Notes: generated from the sequence alone by a model not told the origin. DNA of 64,000 nt from an uncultured Elusimicrobium sp. (GCA_937891135.1 CALAFB010000048.1:1-64000), one strand, 5' to 3'; positions 34,412 to 44,365 are shown, counted from the stretch's first letter. Made by a program: numbers and translations.

Positions 34412-34615
34412 AATTGTAATTTCTTACTAATTTAAGGCAATACTTTGTTGCACGCCTCCTTACGTACCTGCGGGGCTGCGCCCCGTCTGCAGTTAGTACG
34501 CCGCGTCGGCCTGCGTCGCGTCTTGCCTTAAATTATGTTTAAATTACCGCGCGCTTGCGTTTGTGGACTTACTTGCGATTTTCTGATTTGAAATTCGCGC
34601 GAAGTTGCGTGGATT
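34412..34615 (+). repeat. Nested-stem intergenic repeat, copy B
   Basis: Same order as copy A: AATTGTAATTTCTTACTAAT, outer arm AATTTAAGGCAA pairing with TTGCCTTAAATT, CTTACGTACC, apical hairpin GCGGGGCTGCGCCCCGT, then AAATTACCGCGCGCTTGCG and GGACTTACTTGCGATTTTCT. Outer and apical stems differ from copy A by compensating changes. It fills the gap between the coiled-coil gene and pilin 7. Confidence 0.7.
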
Positions 34616-34684
34616 TGTTTCCTTTCTCTTTAATTCTTATAATGATATGCGCAGCCTTTGCGGACCGTCACCGCAAGGATGACT

Positions 34685-35164
34685 TTATTGAATGATAAAT
34701 ACTCTTCTACTATCAGTTAAAGTCGTATCTTCATTTCCCCCGCTCACGGCCGAGCAAGCCTCTATCCACAACGGAGCTGTTTTGTATGCTTTGCAATGTA
34801 TCGTTTCGGGGTTCGTCGTATAAAAACTGTATATATAAGCCTGGGTGTCGGTTGTTATAAGACAAAGCCTAGCCAAGGAAGGCAGCCATTCATGTAGGCC
34901 CCATCCTTTCGGCAATACGGGCGGGGCTGGTAATTCTTGAATGGAAGAAGCATACACCCCATGCTCAGTAAAATACAGCCGTTGTTGTTTGGCAACCTCT
35001 CGCACATACGCAATGGCTAAAGCCGTCTTTGCTTTGGCTGCGGCCTTCTGATACTGCGGCAGTGCTACCGCGGCCAAAATGCCAATAATCAGTACAACTA
35101 CCAAAAGTTCTATTAAGGTAAAACCTTTGGGATATTTTTTAGTTTGTTTTTCACTTTGTTTCAT
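34685..35164 (-). CDS. Type IV prepilin-like protein, short leader (pilin 7)
   Basis: 159-aa class II prepilin: 14-residue leader MKQSEKQTKKYPKG| then [35 protein letters not shown]. The globular part is smaller and has Cys in LCLITT, IHCKAY and IEACSAV. Leader sequence and length match pilin 5. GAGGAAAAAG precedes the ATG at 35164. Role in a pilus or pseudopilus not determinable. Confidence 0.9.
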   Translation of the reverse strand: MKQSEKQTKKYPKGFTLIELLVVVLIIGILAAVALPQYQKAAAKAKTALAIAYVREVAKQQRLYFTEHGVYASSIQELPAPPVLPKGWGLHEWLPSLARLCLITTDTQAYIYSFYTTNPETIHCKAYKTAPLWIEACSAVSGGNEDTTLTDSRRVFIIQ

Positions 35165-35436
35165 ACTTTTTCCTCTCTAATTTTAAATTTCAATTTACCC
35201 GCCCCGGAAAACGCATACAAAAACGGCTCTTACGTGTAAGACAAGTGAACGCTTCTCCGAACGCAACAGCCGTAATTTCCTGTAAACAGAAAACATTCGG
35301 CACAATGCAACGGGTTTCGAAGGCCCGTTATTTTGTGCCTGGTTAGGCCGTTTTTGGCGTTCACTTGCTTTTAGTTTCCTAAAATAGCCCGTATTCTGCA
35401 TACGGTTCCAAAAACAGAATAAAATTGTACCTATAT
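35165..35436 (-). promoter_or_regulatory. Structured pilin leader RNA, copy 7
   Basis: TTATAATATAGGTACAATTT start, hairpin CCGTATGCAGAATACGG, hairpin TTTTAGGAAACTAAAA, long-range 11-bp helix CAAGTGAACGC/GCGTTCACTTG (35357-35367 with 35242-35252), inner stem GGCACAA/TTGTGCC (35333-35339 with 35299-35305) followed by GAATG, TTACGGCTGTT, GAGCCGTTTTTG. Here the anti-ribosome-site is TTTTCC (35206-35211) and the Shine-Dalgarno is GGAAAA (35168-35173): both have changed together relative to copies 1, 4 and 6. Confidence 0.82.
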
Positions 35437-35741
35437 TATAACATAAAACAGAAAAACGGATAAAATTTCACCGTGGCTGATTGCAAAATAGCATCTAAAT
35501 TCAAACGACAGCACTTTAAAATTACCTTCAAATTTGCAAAAACAGCGGTTAATTTTAAGTTTATTTTTTGCCTGTATTAAGAAGATAAAAGCAAGTGATT
35601 GGTAAAAACTTGCAAAAAATCTCACAATGTAAATTAAATTTTGTCAAGCGGTTTTATGCAAATTTGCCGGGCTGTTTGCATAAATTTACTACAATATACC
35701 TATACAAGTGCGGGGTAAAGTTCCCCGCATGAGGAGACAGA
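35437..35741 (+). promoter_or_regulatory. AT-rich intergenic region and 5' hairpin of the PKS gene
   Basis: A ~270-bp AT-rich stretch with no credible gene (a 64-codon reverse reading frame here has no ribosome site). It ends in TACAATATACC, a likely -10 region, and a 7-bp hairpin TGCGGGG/CCCCGCA (35709-35715 with 35723-35729) immediately before the ribosome site GAGGAG of the synthase gene. Confidence 0.5.
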
Positions 35742-38700
35742 ATGACAAATAAACACCTAGAACCGATAGCCGTAGTAGGTATCGGTGCCATTATGCCGGG
35801 GGCGCTCAACAAAGACGAATTCTGGCAAAACATCCAAGCAGGTAAATATTGTATTACCGAAATTCCTTCCTCTTACTGGGACTATAAACTTTTCTACAGC
35901 CCGGACCACAAAGCAGAAGATAAACTTTACTCCAAAATCGGCGGTTTTATTCCGCAAACATTCAAATTTAATTCGTTGCAATACCGCATCCCGCCGCAAA
36001 TTGCCAAACAGATGGACACGGTGCAACACTTAGCCATTGAAACCACGCGCATGGCGTTGGAAGATTCGGGCTATGACAAAAAAGCATTTGACCGCAACCG
36101 CACCGCGGTGATTATCGGCAACTCCATGGGGGGGATGAAGAACGAAATGTCCAACACGCGTTTAAACCGCCCCTTTATTTATGAAATTTTGAAAAATACT
36201 ACCGCCTATAAATCGCTTGCTCCGCAAGATGCTCAAAAGATGATTGATGAAATGGATGCGGGCGTGCGCGAAAAATTTACCCCGGTAACCGAAGATTCTA
36301 TGCCCGGCGAACTGGCCAACGTTATTGCGGGCCGCGTCGCCAATGTGTTTGACGTGCACGGTACCAACTTTACCGTAGATGCGGCATGTGCTACTTCCTT
36401 AGCTGCCATTGACCAAGCCGTCAATGGGCTTCGCCTGGGAAATTTTGATATGGCAATTGCCGGCGGTGTGGACCAGATGATGTCTCCGTCTGCCTACATC
36501 AAATTCTGCAAAATCGGCGCGCTGTCCGAAACCGGGTCTTACCCGTTTGATGCGCGCGCGAACGGATTTGTCATGGCGGAAGGCGCGGGCATGGTGATTT
36601 TAAAACGCTTGTCCGATGCTGTTAAAGACGGGGACCGCGTGTATGCCGTGATTCGCGCCGTAGGGGCTTCGTCCGACGGCAAAGGAAAAGGCATTACCGC
36701 ACCCAACCCCAAAGGGCAAAAAATTGCCGTAGAAAAAGCCTTTGAACAAGTAGACTATACGCCCGCTGAGGTCGGCCTTATTGAAGCGCACGGCACCGGC
36801 ACCCGCGTGGGCGATGCCGTGGAGCTGGCCTCGTTAACCGAAACCTTTGGCCCGTATGCCAAACCCGGTACCATTGGCCTGGGCAGCGTGAAAAGCCAAA
36901 TCGGCCACGCCAAAGCGGCTGCCGGAATTGCGGCACTCATCAAAACTTCACTCGCCTTATATAATAAGGTATTGCCGCCGTCTGTTAATTTTGAAACCCC
37001 GAACCCGAACGTGGATTGGGCCACGTGCCCCTTCCGCGTGATTACCAAGGCCGAAGCGTGGCCGGACGGTAAAATCCGCCGCGCCAACGTGTCTGCCTTT
37101 GGGTTTGGCGGCACAAACTTCCACGTCGCCATGGAAGAAATGAACGATACGCTTTTACACAAACCGGCTGCTGCCGTGCAAGCGGCCGTTACCCCGGCTG
37201 CGGCCCCGGTAACACCTGCGGCACAGACCGCGCAAGCAACGGTTACGCAATCTGCGCCTGCTGCTACGGGCCCTTACACTTTGCATGTACCGGGCGAGAA
37301 AATCCAAAGCGACGTACTGACTTTCTCTGCCGCTACGAAAGAACAACTTATGGACGTCTTAGACAAAGCCGCCCTGGCGGTGCAGTTAGACCCGACGTAT
37401 TTGCCGAGCATTTCCTACCAAAACCACGTAGCCCCCAAAGGGCATTTTGCCGTAACGATTAACGTGGAGTCGCCGGAAAAACTCAAAGAGAAAATTGAAT
37501 TTTTCAAAAAAATTGCTGCCAAGCAAGACGTATGGTCCACGGATTCCTTGCACCTTCGCATGAAGGCCATTTATCCGTTTACGCCGTCTGAAATTAAACC
37601 CAAAGTCTGCTTTATGTTCCCGGGCCAAGGTTCGCAATATGTAGATATGATGAAGGACCTGGCCTCTAAATATAAGGTAGTACAAGACACGTTTGACGAG
37701 GCCGACCGTTTGCTTACAGGCATTATCGGGCAGACGTTAACCGAAACCTTATGGAGCAAACCCGGCGAAACCAAAGAACAAATTGCGGTGCGTGAAGCGG
37801 CCATTAAGAAAACCGAAATGACGCAACCCGCTGTGTTAACCGCAGATATTGCCATGATGCGCCTGTTGTCCTCGTTTGGCATCAAGCCGGACGTAGTAAT
37901 GGGCCACAGTTTGGGGGAATACGCAGCGGCCGTAGCAGCCGGTATTTTTGATTTTGAAAACGGCTTAAAAGCCGTTTGTACGCGCGGAAAAGTGATGAGC
38001 GAAATCCGCGTAGAAGACAACGGCAAAATGGCCTCTATCGCAGCCCCGGTGGAAAAAGTAGAGCCGGAACTCGCCCGCATTTCGGGCTATGTAGCCGTCG
38101 CCAATAAAAACTGCCCCACGCAGACGGTCATTGCCGGGGCCAGTAAGTCTATTGACGATGCGATTGCTTTATTTACCGCCATGGGTATCCAGGCGGTGCA
38201 AATCCCGGTATCCCATGCGTTCCACTCAGCGATTGTACGCCCGGCTATGCCGCAGTACCGTGCGTTCTTAGATACGCTTACGTTCCACGCGCCTAAGATG
38301 CCGATTACCACCAACGTAACGGCGGAGTTTTATCCGTCAGATACGGAACAGATTAAAGATTTAATGGTAACGCAGATTTCACACTCGGTAGAGTGGATTA
38401 AGCAATTAAAAACCACCTATGATTCCGGCGTGCGGCTGTTTGTGGAATGTGGCCCCAAGCGTGTACTTTCAGCCTTAGCCACCAGTACTTTAGCCGATAA
38501 AAAGGATATTAAGGTAGTGGCATCCAACCACCCCAAAAAGGGCGGCATTGTGGAATTTAACGATTTGTTTGCCAACTTTATTTCTTCCGGCATCCATGTA
38601 GATTGGACCGGAACCGACGTCTATGGCAACCATGCTACCTATAACCCGGCGTTTGTAAACTGGGTAAAACAAAATGCCCCGGCGCACATGCAAGCCGCGG

Positions 38701-41700
38701 GCAGCACCCCGGCAGCGGGCGCACAAGCAAATAATTTAACAGATGAGGAAGAAGAACTGATGAAAAAATCCATTGTAATTAGCGGTATTGCCGCTGGCGG
38801 TCCCGGCAGCTGGGATAAAATTTTCCGGGACGGTGTATTAGATGAAATTCTGTCCGGGCGCAATATGATTGAGCCCGTCAGTAGCGACATTCAACAAAAA
38901 CAAATTGATAAACACGTAGAATTTGTCATTAAATCCAAAGACGGCAACCACCGTTTTGAACGCTTAACCTCGGCTGCCCAGGCCATTAAACTCTCGGCCC
39001 GCGGTGGTGCGTTTGACCTGGAAAAAGAATTTGGCCTGCCCGCCAAATGGGTGCGTTCTATGGACCGCTCTTTCCAACTGGCTATTGCCGCCGGTATGTT
39101 AGCGTTAAAAGACGCGGGCATTCCGCTGGTACTGTATTATAAACCCACTTCTACGGGCGGTTATCTGCCGGACCGCTGGGGGTTGCCGGCGGATATGATT
39201 GACGAAACCGGCGTGATTTTTACGTCTGCTTTCCCGGTTGCCAACAGTATGATGGGGGATTTAACCAAGCGCGTGGAAGGGCTCTTAAATAACAAGACCG
39301 CCCAAGAAGTGCGCGCGTTCTGCGACAAATTTATTGCCCAAATTGCCGACCCGGCCCTCAAAGCCGAAATGGAAGCCTGGTATCAGCAAAACTTCAAAGA
39401 AAAAGAAGTAGAACCGCAGGCGTTTACCTCTGAATTTATTTTGAAAACGATTATTATTGCCCATTCGCACTTCTGCCAATGGATTCGCGCCCGCGGCCCG
39501 GCGACGGCTATGAGTGCGGCCTGTGCGTCCACCGCGCAAGCCATTTCTATCGCGCAGGACTGGATTAAACTCGGCCGCTGTAAACGCGTGATTGTCATTA
39601 GTGCCGATGATATTACCAACGACAACGTCAGCGAATGGATTTTGACGGCCTTCCTAGCCAGCGGGGCTGCTACCACCGAGGCGGATGTAACCAAAGCGGC
39701 TTTGCCGTTTGACCGCCGCCGCAACGGAATGATTGTAGGGATGGGGGCGGTTTCTTTAATTGTAGAGGACGAAGCCGAAGTACAAAAACGCGGGATGAAA
39801 CCGCTTGCTAAACTCTTAGCCACCGAAATTGCCAACAGCGGTTTCCACGTAACGCGTTTAGATGTGGGCCACGTGGCCAGCGTGATGGACCGCTTAGTTT
39901 CTACCGCAGAAAAGAACTATGGCCTAAACCGCAGCGATATTGCCAAACAACTCGTTTTCATTTCGCACGAAACATATACCCCGGCGCGCGGCGGTTCTGC
40001 CAGTGCCGAAGCGTATGCGCTTAAATCCACGTTTGGCAAAGACGTCAGCAGCGTAATTGTCAGCAACACCAAAGGTTTTACGGGGCACTCCATGGGAGCC
40101 GGCTTGGAAGATGCGATTGCCGTGCGGTGCTTAAATACCGGGCTTGTGCCGCCAATTGCTAACTTCAAAGAGGCCGACCCGGAACTGGAAGGCATTACGC
40201 TTAGCAAAGGCGGACACTACAACTTTAAATATGCCTTGCGTTTAGCCGCCGGATTTGGCAGCCAATTAGGGATGACCCTTTTAGAAAAAGCCTGGCAAGA
40301 AGGCGAACCGCGCATTAGCGACAACGCCGCCCATGATGCGTGGCTCAAACAAATTTCGGGCCAACAAACCCCGGTTTTAGAAGTGGTACAAAATACGCTT
40401 CGTATTAAAGACAACTATCAACACGGCGTCAAACCCGCGCTTATCATGGAAGGCTCGCAAGCGTTTGTAGATAAAGTAAACACCATTCATACAACGGCTG
40501 CTACACAGGCCGCTGCTCCGGTAACTCCGGCTGCCCCGGCTCCGGTAGCGGTACCTGTCAAAGCGTTGGATGAAGCCACGGTTACCAAAGAAATTGTCCA
40601 AATGGTTTCTGAAAAGACAGGATATCCGGAAGATATGCTGGAATTAGACCTAGATATGGAAGCGGACCTCGGCATTGATACCGTCAAACAAGCGGAACTC
40701 TTTGCCGGGATGCGCGAGCATTACGGGATTGCCCAACAAGACGGGATTCAGTTAAAAGATTATCCGACGATTCGCCATTGTATTAAGTTTGTGCTCGCCA
40801 ATGCGGGCAAACCTGCGGCGGACGTTCCGTCCACGGGAAATGCGGCTCCTGTAGAAGCCGCGCCTGTTGCGCCTGTTGCAACGCCGGTTCCAACGGTAGA
40901 AACACCTGTCATGCCTGCCGCGCAGCCGGAAGCCAAGCCCGAAGTTAAACCTTTTGAACCGAGCCACGCCTTGCCGGAACATAAACTCGTGCCGCAGCCG
41001 GACCATGTAGTAGCCGAGCATATTGATGCGCCGAAGGCCGACGCGCTCATTACAAACCCGACGGCTCCGATTGAAGCGCACTATTCGCTGGCAGAACGGC
41101 CGGAACGCGAAGGTTACCAGGGCGAACATTGCCACGAAAAGAAACTTCGCTACGTTACCACCGTCGCGGACGCGCCTTTAACCCAGCGCGCGAATCGCCG
41201 TCTGTCCAAAGACCGCACGGTGCTTATTTTTGCCGATAATTCCCAACTCATTAAAGCCTATCAGGAAGAATGTAAAGAATTAGGCGTGCCGTACCATGTG
41301 TTTACCACGCTCAAAACGCGCAGCAAAAACACCACGATTATGAACTGGGAATCGTACGAAGAAACCGAAGCTGCTTTGAAGGCCTACGCCGCCGAGGACC
41401 CGAATATCCAAGGGATTATTTACCTCTTAGGGGCTACGGTCAAAAAGTTTGACAAAAAAGCCAGCCCGCATAACGAACTGACCAAATACGTAATGCCGCT
41501 ATTTATTGCGCTGCGTGTATTTGAAAAGGGGCTTGCCAACCGCCAAGACAGCGATACTTTCTTTGCCGTCAATACGAAAATTGACGGGAACTTTGGTTAT
41601 TATACCAAAGAAGAATTTAACCCGATTGTCGGCGCGCTTACCGGCGGTACCACCTGCTACCGTAAAGACGTGTACGAACGCACCGGGGCTATCAGTAAGT

Positions 41701-43736
41701 TGATGGACTTTGAACCTACCGCCACGCCGGATGAAATGGCGCAAAAGACGATGGACGAAGTCTTGCACGGGGATATGCGCTTAATGGTGGGTACGCGCGA
41801 AGGCGTGCGCTCTACCATTCTGTCGTTGCCCACCCGGTTGGACCGCCGCGTCAAACACTTTGACCTCGCGGGTAAGACGATTATCTTTACGGGCTGCGGC
41901 CGCGGGATTGGGGCGATGCTCTCCCAAAAAATTGCCGCCCAGTACCACAGCAAAATTATCATCTTAGATATTATTGAGCTGCAAGAAAAAACACCGCTTT
42001 GGGCCACGATGAACGAAGCGGAACTGGCAGCTCTCAAAAAACAAATCTGGGAAGATTTGAAAGCCGACCCGACCCAGAAAGCCACGCCGGTGCTCTTAGA
42101 ACGTGCATTTGGGCGCGTGAAGGATTCCATTACGCTCTACAATAATATGCAAAAACTGCGCGAGCTGGGCAGCGAAGTAGAATACTATCATTGTGACGTG
42201 TTAAACGGCTCTATGGTCAAAGAAGTCTGCACCAAAATCAAAGCCAAAAACGGACGGGTGCACGGTCTTATCCACTTTGCCGGGTTGGAACGCTCCAAAC
42301 TTATTTACGATAAAGACCCGGCCGAGTATTACCGTATCTTTGACGTAAAAGCCAGCAGCTTTGGCAGTTTCCTCGCCAACAACATCGTGCGCGATGACGG
42401 CTTCTTTGCCTTTGCTTCGTCTATTGCCGGTAAGTATGGCAACTTAGGCCAAAGCGATTACGCGAGTGCGAACGATTATTTAGCTAAGTCTGCCCTTTCG
42501 TTATCCAACCAGGGCTACCGCGCCATTAGTATTGCGATGAGTGCCTACAAAAATGTAGGGATGGGTGTGCGCGCCGGGGTGGAAACGTTCCTGCGCTCCA
42601 ACGGGGTGGACTTTGTAGACCCCGAGGACGGTATGCAAATTTTCTTAGATGAAATTGTATACGGTCAAGTGCCGGAAATTGTGCTGACGGGTTCCTTAGG
42701 CCGTTTAGACTGGGACCATCAGTTGAAATTTGATTGGGACGAAATCGGCTCCGCGGCCGATTTCGCCGCCAACGGTTCTAACGGAAATACGCCCACCGGC
42801 GGCACCGGTTCGTCCGGCGTGGCGGCTGCACCGAAAGCGGCGGCACCGAACGCCGCTGCGCCCGTTGTTGGGCCGGATGCTTCCAAAGCGACGCACTTTT
42901 TAGGTGCTGTTAAAACCATGGAACCGAACCGGCAAATCCACGTAGAAAAAGAATTTAACCTAACCTCGGACCCGTACCTCGCCGACCACGCCATTGAAGG
43001 CACGCCGTATGTGCCGGGTGTGATGGGGATTGAGACGTTTTTTGAAGTGTCCACCGCGCTTACCGGGGAAGTAACCCGCGCCCTTAAAGACGTGCATTTC
43101 TACTTGCCGATTAAACTCTTACGCAACCGCCCACAAGCGGTGCGCGTGATTGGCAAAGCCGTGGGGGCAGACGTATCTATGGAAATTGAGAGCGATTTTA
43201 TCAACAGTAAAGGCGTGAAAATGGGCAACACCCGCCGCCATTTTACAGCGCATAAATTAACTGATTTTACGTCCACGTGGGACCAAGTAAAAGCGGCTGC
43301 CATGGTGGGTTTAGAAAGCCCCTTGCAAGTTACCCCGGCCGAGATTTACCGCAAGTATTTCCACGGTCCGTCCTTCCAGGTATTAGGCGGTATTGTGCGT
43401 GTGAATGACAAAGAATCCTTAGCCCTTTACAACACCACGCCTGCCCCCCAATGGACCGACGGCCCGCGCACCTTGTTAGCGAACCCCATGCTTATTGAAG
43501 CCGCGTTCCAATGCTGCGGGTTTCAGGATATGTCGGTAGCGCACAAAATGACATTGCCGGACGGGATTGCCGAAGTAGCGGTGCTGAACAATCAGCTGCC
43601 GCCGGCGCGGCTGTACCTCTATGGCGTGAATAAAGGAACAACTGCCGACGGTAAAACCTTGCACGACGCATATGTGTATGACGCACAAGGCAACGTGTGG
43701 GTGGAAATCCACGGCTACCAAGCCATTGGGCAATAA
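35742..43736 (+). CDS. PUFA-synthase-like type I polyketide/fatty acid synthase (KS-AT-KS-ACP-KR-DH)
   Basis: 2664-aa megasynthase, related to Pfa/HglE-type secondary lipid synthases. Order: KS1 (8-465; VDAACATS with Cys216, EAHGTGTRVGD, GHAKAAAG); AT (~620-920; FPGQGSQY, GHSLGEY with Ser723); KS2 (~1020-1560; SAACASTA with Cys1261, GFTGHSMGAG); ACP (~1615-1680; EADLGIDTVKQ); Ala/Pro linker; KR (~2040-2320; TGCGRGIGAM, SSIAGKYGNLGQSDYASAND); hot-dog dehydratase (~2390-2664; DHAIEGTPYVPGVMG, His2416). Only one ACP is seen, and the expected phosphopantetheine Ser is Thr1647. Product probably an unusual acyl chain. The PPTase gene overlaps its stop. Confidence 0.9.
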   Translation: MTNKHLEPIAVVGIGAIMPGALNKDEFWQNIQAGKYCITEIPSSYWDYKLFYSPDHKAEDKLYSKIGGFIPQTFKFNSLQYRIPPQIAKQMDTVQHLAIETTRMALEDSGYDKKAFDRNRTAVIIGNSMGGMKNEMSNTRLNRPFIYEILKNTTAYKSLAPQDAQKMIDEMDAGVREKFTPVTEDSMPGELANVIAGRVANVFDVHGTNFTVDAACATSLAAIDQAVNGLRLGNFDMAIAGGVDQMMSPSAYIKFCKIGALSETGSYPFDARANGFVMAEGAGMVILKRLSDAVKDGDRVYAVIRAVGASSDGKGKGITAPNPKGQKIAVEKAFEQVDYTPAEVGLIEAHGTGTRVGDAVELASLTETFGPYAKPGTIGLGSVKSQIGHAKAAAGIAALIKTSLALYNKVLPPSVNFETPNPNVDWATCPFRVITKAEAWPDGKIRRANVSAFGFGGTNFHVAMEEMNDTLLHKPAAAVQAAVTPAAAPVTPAAQTAQATVTQSAPAATGPYTLHVPGEKIQSDVLTFSAATKEQLMDVLDKAALAVQLDPTYLPSISYQNHVAPKGHFAVTINVESPEKLKEKIEFFKKIAAKQDVWSTDSLHLRMKAIYPFTPSEIKPKVCFMFPGQGSQYVDMMKDLASKYKVVQDTFDEADRLLTGIIGQTLTETLWSKPGETKEQIAVREAAIKKTEMTQPAVLTADIAMMRLLSSFGIKPDVVMGHSLGEYAAAVAAGIFDFENGLKAVCTRGKVMSEIRVEDNGKMASIAAPVEKVEPELARISGYVAVANKNCPTQTVIAGASKSIDDAIALFTAMGIQAVQIPVSHAFHSAIVRPAMPQYRAFLDTLTFHAPKMPITTNVTAEFYPSDTEQIKDLMVTQISHSVEWIKQLKTTYDSGVRLFVECGPKRVLSALATSTLADKKDIKVVASNHPKKGGIVEFNDLFANFISSGIHVDWTGTDVYGNHATYNPAFVNWVKQNAPAHMQAAGSTPAAGAQANNLTDEEEELMKKSIVISGIAAGGPGSWDKIFRDGVLDEILSGRNMIEPVSSDIQQKQIDKHVEFVIKSKDGNHRFERLTSAAQAIKLSARGGAFDLEKEFGLPAKWVRSMDRSFQLAIAAGMLALKDAGIPLVLYYKPTSTGGYLPDRWGLPADMIDETGVIFTSAFPVANSMMGDLTKRVEGLLNNKTAQEVRAFCDKFIAQIADPALKAEMEAWYQQNFKEKEVEPQAFTSEFILKTIIIAHSHFCQWIRARGPATAMSAACASTAQAISIAQDWIKLGRCKRVIVISADDITNDNVSEWILTAFLASGAATTEADVTKAALPFDRRRNGMIVGMGAVSLIVEDEAEVQKRGMKPLAKLLATEIANSGFHVTRLDVGHVASVMDRLVSTAEKNYGLNRSDIAKQLVFISHETYTPARGGSASAEAYALKSTFGKDVSSVIVSNTKGFTGHSMGAGLEDAIAVRCLNTGLVPPIANFKEADPELEGITLSKGGHYNFKYALRLAAGFGSQLGMTLLEKAWQEGEPRISDNAAHDAWLKQISGQQTPVLEVVQNTLRIKDNYQHGVKPALIMEGSQAFVDKVNTIHTTAATQAAAPVTPAAPAPVAVPVKALDEATVTKEIVQMVSEKTGYPEDMLELDLDMEADLGIDTVKQAELFAGMREHYGIAQQDGIQLKDYPTIRHCIKFVLANAGKPAADVPSTGNAAPVEAAPVAPVATPVPTVETPVMPAAQPEAKPEVKPFEPSHALPEHKLVPQPDHVVAEHIDAPKADALITNPTAPIEAHYSLAERPEREGYQGEHCHEKKLRYVTTVADAPLTQRANRRLSKDRTVLIFADNSQLIKAYQEECKELGVPYHVFTTLKTRSKNTTIMNWESYEETEAALKAYAAEDPNIQGIIYLLGATVKKFDKKASPHNELTKYVMPLFIALRVFEKGLANRQDSDTFFAVNTKIDGNFGYYTKEEFNPIVGALTGGTTCYRKDVYERTGAISKLMDFEPTATPDEMAQKTMDEVLHGDMRLMVGTREGVRSTILSLPTRLDRRVKHFDLAGKTIIFTGCGRGIGAMLSQKIAAQYHSKIIILDIIELQEKTPLWATMNEAELAALKKQIWEDLKADPTQKATPVLLERAFGRVKDSITLYNNMQKLRELGSEVEYYHCDVLNGSMVKEVCTKIKAKNGRVHGLIHFAGLERSKLIYDKDPAEYYRIFDVKASSFGSFLANNIVRDDGFFAFASSIAGKYGNLGQSDYASANDYLAKSALSLSNQGYRAISIAMSAYKNVGMGVRAGVETFLRSNGVDFVDPEDGMQIFLDEIVYGQVPEIVLTGSLGRLDWDHQLKFDWDEIGSAADFAANGSNGNTPTGGTGSSGVAAAPKAAAPNAAAPVVGPDASKATHFLGAVKTMEPNRQIHVEKEFNLTSDPYLADHAIEGTPYVPGVMGIETFFEVSTALTGEVTRALKDVHFYLPIKLLRNRPQAVRVIGKAVGADVSMEIESDFINSKGVKMGNTRRHFTAHKLTDFTSTWDQVKAAAMVGLESPLQVTPAEIYRKYFHGPSFQVLGGIVRVNDKESLALYNTTPAPQWTDGPRTLLANPMLIEAAFQCCGFQDMSVAHKMTLPDGIAEVAVLNNQLPPARLYLYGVNKGTTADGKTLHDAYVYDAQGNVWVEIHGYQAIGQ

Positions 43737-44365
43737 TGGCCTATCACATAGAAGTAGTTGATTTAAACCACCTGCCCCCGGCCGACACGGTACTGAGCGA
43801 AGCGGAACGCGCGTTTTATCAGACGCTTAAACTTCCTAAACGCCAAACCGAATGGCTTGGGGGCCGGTTGGCGTTAAAGAAACTGCTGTGTGCGTATGCG
43901 GGCGGCGCGTTAACGGATTATACGATTTTAGCCCCCGGTGGTGTAGGCAAGCCCTCTGTTACACAGGGGGAAAATGCAGTTCCTATCCCTTTTAGCCTTA
44001 CCCACAGTAACGGCTTTGCGGCGGCGGTGCTTGCACCCCAGGCGTGTTCTATCGGGATTGATTTAGAGAAAATTGCCCCGCGTATTAAAGCCTGGTCTGC
44101 TGATTTTTTTCACCCTTCCGAACTTGCCGCGGGCGAACCGTCCGACGATTTTTTAACCCAATTATGGACCCAAAAAGAAGCACTCGTAAAACTCTTGGGC
44201 AGCGGGCTCACCGTGAACAGTTTTGACATCCGCGTAGTGGGGGGAGTGCCGCAATTTTTCGGCCGCGCGCTGGCAATTTATAACGCGTTGGGGGCCCCTT
44301 CCCTTACGCTGGAAACGCTTACTTTGCTGCCTGGTTTTTGCTGCAGCGTGGCCGTGGGAGCATAA
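43736..44365 (+). CDS. 4'-phosphopantetheinyl transferase (Sfp/AcpT-type)
   Basis: 209-aa PPTase that moves the phosphopantetheine arm of CoA onto carrier-protein serines. Motifs: FSLTHSNGFAAAVL (P2), SIGIDLEKIAPR (Mg-binding Asp and Glu) and the downstream WTQKEALVKLLGSGL (WxxKEA). Its ATG overlaps the synthase stop in TAATG, indicating coupled translation and a dedicated partner role. The start at 43736 is preferred; a start 39 bases upstream would lie inside the synthase. Confidence 0.92.
   Translation: MAYHIEVVDLNHLPPADTVLSEAERAFYQTLKLPKRQTEWLGGRLALKKLLCAYAGGALTDYTILAPGGVGKPSVTQGENAVPIPFSLTHSNGFAAAVLAPQACSIGIDLEKIAPRIKAWSADFFHPSELAAGEPSDDFLTQLWTQKEALVKLLGSGLTVNSFDIRVVGGVPQFFGRALAIYNALGAPSLTLETLTLLPGFCCSVAVGA

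Noticed and set aside
35431..35625. A 64-codon minus-strand frame upstream of the synthase
   Set aside because: AT-rich, no ribosome site, overlaps the promoter region of pilin leader copy 7.
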